Assembly (NCBI GenBank): GCA_964017235.1
Contig: OZ024936.1
Coordinates: 95,268,537 to 95,332,536, forward strand
Reading direction: 5' to 3'
Source of the DNA: Sabellastarte sp. h YS-2021
Lineage: Eukaryota > Annelida > Polychaeta > Sabellida > Sabellidae
Length of the DNA stretch: 64,000 nucleotides
The notes under the pieces are model-generated. The model was not told the DNA's origin and did no database searches. It worked only from the letters and a program-made list of their open reading frames with translations. This document shows positions 55,904-64,000 of the stretch, piece by piece (positions within the stretch are counted from its first letter, which is position 1; the number at the start of each line of letters is the position of its first letter). The translations under genes and the position numbers were made by a program.

Positions 55904-57170
55904 AGGGCTTGAAAACAAAGTGTAGTGTGAGTTTTGACACACCCACACAAATAAGTATACTTGCTTTCTTCCAGTGCTGGCAACACATTTTTGTATGAGA
56001 GAGCAGTCACTTATAACTACAAGACACATGCAGATGGTGGGCTATTAATTATATGGTCTTCAGATAACATAAACACTTTCAATTGGGTAGCAGATAAGCC
56101 TTCCTCATATTTGAGGGGTTGGGGTGGAATAATTCCCAGGACTGCACATTTTTAAGCAAGTTGAAAGAAAACACATCAGTATCCTGACCACTCTCAGAGC
56201 AATGAAACTCAGCAGGGTGGTGGGGAGGCAAGGGGGGAGGCTTGAACTAAGGAGAACTTTTCATCTTTCCCTGTTACTTCATTGGGGCTGTGGTAGCCTT
56301 GCTAAAAGTTCTTGTTATTTTGTAATTTGGCAAAAAAATTTCAGTTTGGATAATGCACTTCCAGTTCATATAATATACATATATGCTGGCTTTTACATCA
56401 GCATCCTGCTTAGACAGTATGGTCAGCTTAAATGACCTAACTTGTACTAAAGTTTTATGAATATGAAGTAAATATTATGTACATGTTTGTAAAAGATTTG
56501 GTACAAATTTGGGCATTATGTAAATATTATTTTGCACCTTAGAGTCCTCTTTGTATAAGGGAGATTCAGCACTGTAAAAGTCCAATAAAATTAAAAGTCC
56601 AATTAGAATGTAAGGCTAGAGCTGTGGTGCAGCAAACTTTGAAGAGATAAGAGTACAGGGTAAGGGTTCTTGTGTGCGAGTGTAATGTTGTTTTAGGATC
56701 AAATGTCGACTCCAATAGTAAATTGTAGCAAGGCCCTGAATTAAATACCTCTTTTAGTTTTATGATGTTAGTAAAATGTATTCTATTGTATGGCTTCTAG
56801 TTTTGAAAATGCTGGTGAAGGTTAAAATATAAAGTTTGTTCTCAGATTATCTGATTTAACCAAAAAATACTTTTGTGAAAATTTTGGGTTTATTACTTAT
56901 AAGAAGCCCAATTTTTCAGCCTTGCACTATATTCTTTTTGTTTTGGTTGTGTGGTACTGTACAGGCTGTGTCAGGCTTTTGTTGGTTTTTATGTTTGAAA
57001 TGACTCATCACTACTAAGATACTTTAAACAAAGATTAAAAATAGCCAGCCTTGGCAGGCAAGAACCCCAGCCCACAGGTACAACTAAATGGGCAACAACA
57101 TTGAAATTTGGGAAAATCTTGGTACAGAGAACCCACGACATGTTCTGTCTCAAGCCTAAGCCCAAGAACA
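55904..57170. other. No gene recognised
   Basis: No convincing coding, RNA or terminal-repeat feature. A block near 56085-56150 weakly matches 43590-43700. Confidence 0.35.
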
Positions 57171-57810
57171 TATATAAGAGATATATGGCCATTTTAGCAT
57201 GATGACACACTTGACCTTGAATCAGGGGTTAAAGGTCAAGTTTGACACTTGCTAAAGACTCACAGGCCATGCTTTCTTACAAGGAGTTTTCATATTTTGA
57301 AGCCCTAGAACCAATTAGAAAGGAGATATCAGACCTTTTTAACATGATGGCCCTACATGATTTTCTATAAGTTGTTTTCACATTTGGAAGCCCTAGAACC
57401 AATAATAAGGGAGATTTGAGCTTTGTTGTATGATGACCCCTCTTAACCTTGAAGCAGGGGTAAAAGGTCAAGTTTGACACTTGCAAGAGATTTGCAGGCC
57501 ATGATTTCCTGTATGTTGTTTATCATTCTGAACCCCTAGGAGATGTAAGGCATTTTTGATATGTGACCCTCTATTTGACATTAAAGATGTGATATGGCAG
57601 ACATTTTGTTTTCAAAACAACGCAACAATCACTCTCAGGCAAGCTAGGAGATGTAAGGCATTTTTGATATGTGACCCTCTATTTGACATTAAAGATGTGA
57701 TATGGCAGACATTTTGTTTTCAAAACAACGCAACAATCACTCTCAGGCAAGCTTTCCTATCTATTTACATTTTGTGCAAATCTGATGAAGCTAGCTTCAA
57801 TATTTTTTAT
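57171..57810. repeat. GGAGATATAAGGC-type array with an exact 108-bp duplication
   Basis: It is related to 41001-42975 (TTTGAAGCCCTAGAACCAAT, TTGACACTTGC, GGCCATGATTTCCTGTA). The segment CTAGGAGATGTAAGGCATTT...CTCTCAGGCAAG occurs twice in direct succession (about 57536-57643 and 57644-57751) with no difference seen. 108 is a multiple of 3, which creates a repeated open frame that is not a gene. Confidence 0.75.
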
Positions 57811-58240
57811 TTCCTTCTCTTTATATTTTTCAAATCATGTACATAATTATGGTTGTTTCACAATAAAATAATAAAGTAATACTTAACTATCAATACATTA
57901 ATTCAAATTTCAGCAAAAATGTCACTCCACAATGACTATCTCCTATCAAAAGTGTCAATACCATTATTAATGTAAGACAGCATTTCTTGTTCAGTGTGCT
58001 TTGACTTAGTTAACTTCTGTAGTTGTGATAGGCTCAAGTTTTTATCATGTTTTCACACTTAACAATATAGAACATTGTTATGAGTGAAACAAAATTTATA
58101 GTTCAAAAAGAATGTTCAATGGATGCACAGCCCAAAATTTGTCTGTGTCACTAAAGTTAAATGCTGAACCAGTTTTTGGTTGCCCACATAAACACAGAGG
58201 GCCCTCTGTGTGCCCTTCTGTGGAGAATCCTGGTGCTCCA
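57811..58240. other. Nothing recognised
   Basis: AT-rich sequence without a supported feature. Confidence 0.35.
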
Positions 58241-58245
58241 AAAAA

Positions 58246-58856
58246 CAGTTGATTCAAAAAGTCTGACACATTTCAGGCCAGCTGATTAAAAAAGTCTGAC
58301 ACATTTCAGGCCAGCTGAATGTGGTAGCAGACCAGCTATCCAGGCTAGGCCAGACCATCCAAATAGAGTGCTCTGTCCTCCCAGAGGTCTTCCAATTTAC
58401 AACAGGTGGCATCAACCTCAGATAGACCTATTTACTGCAAAGTTCGACAACAAACTGACACAGTTTGTGTCACCAGTTCCAGATTCCCTGGCCTGGGCAG
58501 TCAAGAGCCTCAGGAATCAAGGGGCAGGGCTTCTCTGAGGTGAATTAAGGCTCCTTAAAGAAGATCAATCAGATCTATGAGGCAAAGTGGACCATTTTTA
58601 CAAAGTGGTGCCTCAGTAATCAGGTGGACTTTAGGGCATCACCTATAAGTCCATAATCAACTTCCTGCTGTATTTGTTCCTGCACAGGAAGTTTCAGCCA
58701 AGTACCCTTGATGGTTATAGGTCAGCCTTTGCAGACAAACTGGGAAACATTACAGTTGAGACCATTCTAAAATCCCCAAATATTAACTTTGCAAAGGTGG
58801 AGGAGGTGGAGTGGAGGGGGGTGCGTTCAATAGGGAAGGGGCATTTGTACAGATAA
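58246..58856 (+). pseudogene. DIRS-like retrotransposon fragment (RT/RNase H end and tyrosine recombinase start)
   Basis: Plus-strand fragments read HISGQLNVVADQLSRLGQ and LPEVFQ, then IDLFTAKFDNK-like and WAVKSLR-like text. Next come IYEAKWTIFTKWCLSNQVDF and, after a frame change, FLLYLFLHRKFQPSTLDGYR and SAFADKLGN. 'NVVADxLSR...VDLFATxxN' is the RNase H end of DIRS-type polyproteins, and 'xKWxxFxxWC...FLLxLF...PSTLxGYRSAxAxxLG' is the N-terminal part of a DIRS tyrosine recombinase. Several frame changes and stops are present. The 33-bp segment at the 5' side is repeated (58246-58311). Only a short remnant remains, and no split repeats were found. Confidence 0.7.
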
Positions 58857-58968
58857 ATACGGTATTGATGTTTAGTAATATTTGGAAGCTAATTGCCTTT
58901 TTTCCCTGATAATTTTAAATTGTTTCTGTGATGGTTATCAGATCTTGCATTTATGAATCCAGTCCTAA

Positions 58969-59950
58969 TGGGGGTGTTCCACTGGAGCCAACCCTACAGC
59001 TGACTCTACAACTCTAGGGTCGTTTGCAAAAGTCGGGAGTTGGGGACATTCCCATAAAAAAGTGAGCGAAAAATTTAGGTTGGTTTATCCTCCCCAACAG
59101 GATGTAGTACATACTGACTTGTCTGGATCAGGATCCTGACCTGACATAAGGGCAGGTGCTGCTCCTGGGTTCAAATGTGTCCTTTTCTGACTGCAGATCA
59201 TTATGAAAATCAAAATATTTAACCCTTTCGCTACTGAAGGAACATTATTCCACTGGACTGTAGCCATATGATGTCATATCAAGTCAGGAACGCCAAAAAG
59301 TAAAATATTAACTCACTACCTTATACACTTTATTTGTGGTATTTTTCGGCATATTTCATCAGGAATTGATGAAATGTCGAATGAGGAAACGCCAGGAAAT
59401 CCCCAAATAAATATAACCACAAGAAAACAATATGCAGCTATATGTGGTAAATACGGCAATATCTACAGAAACCAGTTAAAATAGGTAAAAAAATATAGCA
59501 TAACCTGCATATATTTTACTTAAGCAATCGTTTTAATACTGATGAACCAAAGAAAACATATTGCATTATACTGAAGGGAAAGAAGAAATCAATATTATTG
59601 CCGGCGAACCTGTGTCGACAGACATGGTACCTTGTAATACACATTGCCATCGACTGCTAGTTGTCATAGATGGTAGCGAAAGGGTTAACTCAGTAAAAAG
59701 AAAAGTACCGTAAGCTTATAGAAAGTCTCTCTGATGTGTAGGTGGCATGTTTGCAGTGACACACGATGATTTATGGCAGCCAAGAATGGATGTTTATAGT
59801 TTTGGTTTGATCCCAACTCACGATACTGACTCATGAAATTAATCATTCCAGTTGAAGTGTTCTGGTCCTATCAGTTTGTCACTACAACTTGTTGCGGTGT
59901 GATAGGCTTGTCTGTTAGGGGTTTATTGCTTGTCCTAGTAGTTTCCCTGA
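58969..59950. mobile_element. Rearranged Harbinger end, copy 3, interrupted by a MITE
   Basis: TGGGGGTGTTCCACTGGAGC starts at 58969 after TAA (58966-58968), and forward sequence like 30003-30170 follows to about 59150. From there to about 59930 the sequence is the reverse complement of the region around the transposase start (like 30360-30500: TGTGTCCTTTTCTGACTG, then GAAAGTCTCTCTGATGTGTA and TTTGCAGTGACACACGATG). A TTAA MITE interrupts it at 59223-59684. Two copies of the left end in opposite orientation thus meet. No right TIR was found. Confidence 0.7.
59223..59684 (-). mobile_element. piggyBac-like MITE, copy 2, nested in Harbinger-3
   Basis: Starts CCCTTTCGCTACTGAAGGAA and ends TGGTAGCGAAAGGG, with TTAA at 59219-59222 and 59685-59688. 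Orientation is opposite to copies 1 and 3, and it is 462 bp. It is inserted in the transposon remnant, so it is younger than that element. Confidence 0.9.
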
Positions 59951-60797
59951 CTAGTTGTGGAGAAAAGCACCCATATGCAATTTCTATTATTATGTGCCTT
60001 TGCAAAGATATGTACTCACTGAGTGCTAGTATTAGAGTCTCCCAGAGAATCTGTAAATACTTTAAACTATGCCTTGTTAACATGGTAATCTTTTATTAAT
60101 TCATTTCATCCTTTTAGTTTGAATTATACTGTTGTCTATAAATTTGCAAAAAAATGAATGCATATGAAACTTTTTTTATTTAATGTTTGAAACACTCTCC
60201 CAAAATTCCTCAAATAACAGAATGTATTCACAGTACAGGGAGTAGTAAATGATACTGTCTTTGTTTACACAAGGGACCCTGCTGGATCTGGTTTTTCAGT
60301 ATGCCCCATCACAACAAATCTTTATCACCCAATAGCCATGAGGATATCTTTATTTTAACAGTGTATGTATATGGGTACACTTTTGGGTGCATTTTATTCT
60401 TGGTATTTGAAACACTCAACAACAGTGTTTTGATGGGTTGTTTTATATTACATGATATAATAATTAAGTATTATTGTTCTCTCTTTAATAGAGCAGAGTT
60501 TAATATACCATATTTGATTTGTACTGTTATCAGAATTAATAAAATATGGTGTTTGTATCCAGCAGGTTTTGTTTATGTTGTTTTAGAATTTAAAAACTTA
60601 TGAGGTGAGTTTTTAATTTTAAAATGTCCAAAAGAACAATGTCCAAAAAACAACTGTAAAATATATGTTCAGTGGTATATGTATGTGTATGTTACAGTAA
60701 ATATGTAAAATCAGTAAATATGTGTGTATGGAGACTTCGTTTAAATCTTTTATGTTTAGGGGTTATCTGCTGTGTCATAATTACTATTAAAATTGAT
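59951..60797. other. No gene recognised
   Basis: AT-rich sequence. An open frame of about 100 codons (60301-60603) is T-rich and without a recognisable family, so I do not call it. No repeats are supported. Confidence 0.35.
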
Positions 60798-60801
60798 TTA
60801 A

Positions 60802-61281
60802 CCCTTTCGCTACCATCTATGATGACTAGCAGTCGACGGCAATGTGTATTACAAGGTACCATGTCTGTCGACCAAGGGTCGACGGAAATAATATTGATTT
60901 CTTCTTTTCCTTAAGTATACTGCAATACGTTTTCTTTGGTGTATCAGTATTAAAACGATTGTTTAAGTATTTTATATGGAAGTTATGCTATATTTTAAGT
61001 AATTTTACCATTTTCATCTATTTTAACTGGTTTCTGTAGATATTGCAGTATTTATCGCATATAGCTGCATATTGTTTTCTCATGGTTATATTTATTTGGG
61101 GACTTCCCTGGAGCTTTCACATTCAACATTTCATCAATTCCTAATAAAATATACCGCAAAATACAGTAAATGAAGTGTATAAGGTAGTGAGTTTATATCT
61201 TACTTTAAGCTTGTTTCAGATGTGATATGACGTCATATGGCTACAGTCCATTAGAATAATGTTCCTTCAGTAGCGAAAGGG
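60802..61281 (+). mobile_element. piggyBac-like MITE, copy 3
   Basis: CCCTTTCGCTACCATCTATG to TCAGTAGCGAAAGGG, with TTAA at 60798-60801 and 61282-61285. The interior again has GTCGACCAAGGGTCGAC and GATATGACGTCATATGGC. 480 bp, equal in length to copy 1. Confidence 0.9.
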
Positions 61282-61285
61282 TTAA

Positions 61286-62034
61286 GCATTTAATTGGCAT
61301 CATCATAGTCAAAGTTTGATACTTGTTTAAAATCCAGCATTCCTTCATTTCATAGGTAACTAATTTGCCTCATTTTACAATTTCATAAGCAGTTACATGG
61401 GATATGTGATATTTTTTTCAATATTTTTTTTCCATTTACAATAAATGTAAATGTACAAGTTTATACATTTGAATGTAATGATTATGACCAAATATTTGTC
61501 GAATTGTGCTACTGTATGTAAAAGGAATAACAAACAAAGTAATAAGCTTAAGATATAAAATGTAATTTTATCCAGTAGTATGACTCTTTTCCTGTATTTG
61601 TAAAAGATCACTAATAAATTTACATGTACAATTAGAATTGAATAATTTCAAATCTTTCTAATGGAGGGAGCCAGACCATAACCATAGTTACATTAAGAGG
61701 GATTAAGTCACTGAAAGACAATGGCAAAATTTGATTAGGAGAAAACTTGCTTTTTATAGAGTTGGGGGCATGCATGCACCTTCCAACTCTATTCTGTTGT
61801 CATTTTTTGCGAGTCTTTGTCCTTGAATTTCTGGCATTTGGAGTGCTCACTAATTGCCGTTTTCGATGAATTTTGAATAATTTTAACTAAACAATCGTTC
61901 GGTTTCTTGGCCATTCTTTCGTCACTTTAATAGATATTTGTGGACAAGTTTCTTTTTTTGACATGGGCGACATATTTTTACAATATAACCTTTGAACTAA
62001 AAACAGCCCTGATAAGATCTGCACCAAGAGATCT
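61286..62034. other. No gene recognised
   Basis: AT-rich sequence leading to the inverted minisatellite element; no coding or RNA feature. Confidence 0.35.
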
Positions 62035-63925
62035 GAACTAGGGTTGGCCGTTTGAGGTTCTTGTCTTGAATCTGTTTGGTTTATTTCAGTCAGTCATATC
62101 TGTTAAAAGTATCTTCTATTTTTGTTTAGCGTTCAATATTTGCCATAAAGTATTTTTCATGAATCTGTACTTAACCTTCAATTTGCACAGGCTTGTCACA
62201 GCTAGGTCACAAATATTACTGAAAGAGATGGTTGAATTCATCATTCTGTGCTACAAGTTGTGTAGTCTACAGCAGTTCTCACTGCATAAAGGATGGCAAA
62301 TATTACTGACAGACATGATTGAATTCAATCATCTCCTATTCCTGTTTATCAAAATAATTTTCATAATTCTTTGCTAAAAGCTATGCAGGCTAGTCCAGTG
62401 TTCACTGCATAAAGGATCACAAATGTTACTGACAGACGTGATTGAATTCAATCATGTCTTACTGTTGCATCAGAGTATTTTTCATAGTTCTGTACTACAA
62501 GTTGTGCAGGGTAGTGCACTTCTCCCTGCATATAGGATCACAAATATTACTGACAAACATGGTTGAATTCAATCATGTCTTATTTACTGTTATATCAGAG
62601 TATTTTTCATAGTTCTGTGCTACAAGTTGTGCAGGATAGTACAGTTCTTACTGCACATAGGATCACAAATATTACAGACATGATTGAATTCAATCACCTC
62701 TTTTCCAGTTATATCTGAGTATTTTTCATAGTTCTGTGCTACAAGTTGTGCAGGCTAGATCAGTTCTCCCTGCATAAAGGATCACAAATGCTACTTAAAA
62801 TATGGTTGAATTCAATCATCTCTTATTCCCGTTATATCTCGGTATCTTTTCACAATTCTGTGCTACACTTTGCACAGGCTAGTCCAATTCTCACTTAATA
62901 AAGCATCACGAAGGTTCTTGAAATACATGGTTGAATTTAATCATCCCTTCTTCCTGTTACATCAGAGTATTTTTCATAATTCTGTACTGCAAGTTGTCCA
63001 GGATAGTTCAGCTAGTTCTCACTGCATATAGGATCACAAATATTACTGATAGACATGGTTGAATTCAATCATCCCTTATTCCTGGTATATTGGAGTATTT
63101 TTCATAATTCTATACTAGGAGGCCATGGTGGCAGAGTGGTAACACTCTTGCTTCCCACCTCTGAGGCCGGGGTTCGGTTCCCGGCACTGCCTCAAGTGGG
63201 AAAGCTGGTAGTTGTTTGCCGTTGGTCGGCAGTTTACAGTATAGAACCCTGATGAAAACTCTATGTACTGGTTTCCTCTGCTGTTCCAACTACCAGTCTC
63301 CATATGACCTGTACAGTGTTGAAAGCGACGTAAAACCCCAAATAAACAAATCATATGACCTGTACAGTGTTGAAAGCGATGTAAAACCCGAAATAAATAA
63401 ATAAATAATTCTATACTGCAATTTACTCATGCTAGTTCAGTTCTGACATTGCATGTAGGATCACAAAAGTTACTGGCAGACATGGTTGAATTCAATCATG
63501 TCTTATTGCTGTTATATCTGACTCTGTTTCATAATTCTGTCCTACAAGATGTACATAAAGGACCACAAATGTTACTGACAGACATGGTTGAATCATTATA
63601 CACGTATTAGATTATATTATGTTGTATCAGAGTATTTTTCACAATTCTGTGCAGGCTTAGTCCAATTCTCACTAAATAAAGTATTACTAATGTTACTGAA
63701 AGAGATGGTTGAACATTCCACTGAAACAAGTTTGAATTCACTCAAGCCGTAGATAAAGATTTAAATGATAAAATAATAAAAATGTTGCTCAAGCTTCCTA
63801 TCTAAGTGTATATAGATTATAAAATGCACAATATGGCCAATTTATGACAGAAATCATTATAGTGATTGAAAAATGGACTAAACTTGGCACTATTAGAAAA
63901 GTGCCAAATTCATTTAGACCTTGTT
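62035..63925 (-). mobile_element. Element with ~120-bp minisatellite core, copy 2 (inverted)
   Basis: On the minus strand this is the element of 37925-39936. The flanks match (GAACTAGGGTTGGCCGTTTG, TGTTAAAAGTATCTTCTATT at left; GGCCAATTTATGACAGAAAT, TTGGCACTATTAGAAAAGTG at right). The core has about ten units of TGGTTGAATTCAATCATGTC...GTGCAGGCTAGTCCAGTTCT. A SINE has inserted in one unit (63117-63404). Its end next to the left flank again reads CTAG followed by T on the minus strand. Confidence 0.75.
63117..63404 (+). mobile_element. tRNA-derived SINE with duplicated 3' end, inside the minisatellite
   Basis: The head has GGTGGCAGAGTGGTAAC and GGGGTTCGGTTCCCGGC. The tail segment CATATGACCTGTACAGTGTT...GTAAAACCC is present twice (about 63299-63349 and 63352-63404). 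The 13-bp target duplication ATAATTCTATACT is seen at 63104-63116 and 63405-63417. The target is a unit of the ~120-bp array, which continues on the other side. Confidence 0.95.
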
Positions 63926-64000
63926 ATACTTTGTAGGAACAGTAGTTAGGTGGTATAGGTGTGCATCATCATAGTTTGACATTTAACCTTGGCTCTTTTA
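63926..64000. repeat. Start of another TGACCTTGA-type repeat at the window edge
   Basis: GTTAGGTGGTATAGGTGTGC and ATCATCATAGTTTGACATTT resemble the units at 37461-37924. The repeat is cut off by the end of the window. Confidence 0.45.

Noticed and set aside
55703-56029. 108-codon minus-strand frame with a GGRVVTLSPPTCEVGG stretch
   Set aside because: It is a translation of the tRNA-derived SINE head; the same peptide appears in the 48780 and 63117 copies.
60301-60603. 100-codon plus-strand frame
   Set aside because: T-rich and hydrophobic by composition, without family, partner exons or neighbouring repeats to support it.

Overview
This is an AT-rich animal nuclear window, dominated by repeats and crossed by one intron-rich host gene. 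The tRNA-derived SINE, the Helitron-like elements with ~150-bp tandem cores, the PIF/Harbinger copies and the 'AAGGTCAA' repeat families together suggest a marine lophotrochozoan, most likely a bivalve mollusc. That is inference; no species can be named from the sequence.

Host gene: four plus-strand exons (2617-2701, 28642-28834, 35416-35629, 36875-36959) have good splice sites and compatible phases. The first is the last exon of one MAM domain. The other three make a complete second MAM domain of about 164 residues. The gene therefore encodes an extracellular or membrane multi-MAM protein extending beyond the window on the left. The intron between the two MAM domains is about 26 kb and full of transposons. 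A 104-bp duplication has copied the 5' part and acceptor of the 35416 exon just upstream of it.

1-11 kb: degenerate tandem repeats, then a decayed L1/Tx1-type LINE (about 3290-10336). Its ORF1 carries a C-terminal NADAR domain (YbiA-like, ADP-ribose related), the most unusual gene content in the window. ORF2 has endonuclease and RT segments, a 308-bp internal duplication and a deletion that removes the RT active-site block. A 190-codon hydrophobic Cys-rich open frame lies just before ORF2.

11.9-19.3 kb: a retrotransposon-type Gag with a zinc knuckle (minus strand), bounded by 29-bp inverted repeats and without pol; then a nearly 5-kb PIF/Harbinger element with TAA target duplications, a transposase pseudogene, a tail-to-tail MADF-type protein pseudogene and a nested SINE.

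19-34 kb: a fold-back element, a decayed non-LTR RT fragment, three MITE-like elements with GGGGC-type termini, the first MAM-domain exon and a second Harbinger (30003-33998).

34-49 kb: two more MAM exons; a 2-kb element with a ~120-bp minisatellite core (37.9-39.9 kb) whose inverted partner sits at 62.0-63.9 kb; and two Helitron-like elements (43964-47736 and 47856-48730) with 5' TC, 3' hairpin plus CTAG, A/T insertion sites and a ~147-bp tandem core.

49-64 kb: further degenerate tandem repeats, three piggyBac-like MITEs flanked by TTAA (one nested in a rearranged Harbinger end), a DIRS-like fragment and more SINEs. I found no tRNA or rRNA gene and no intact transposase or polymerase.
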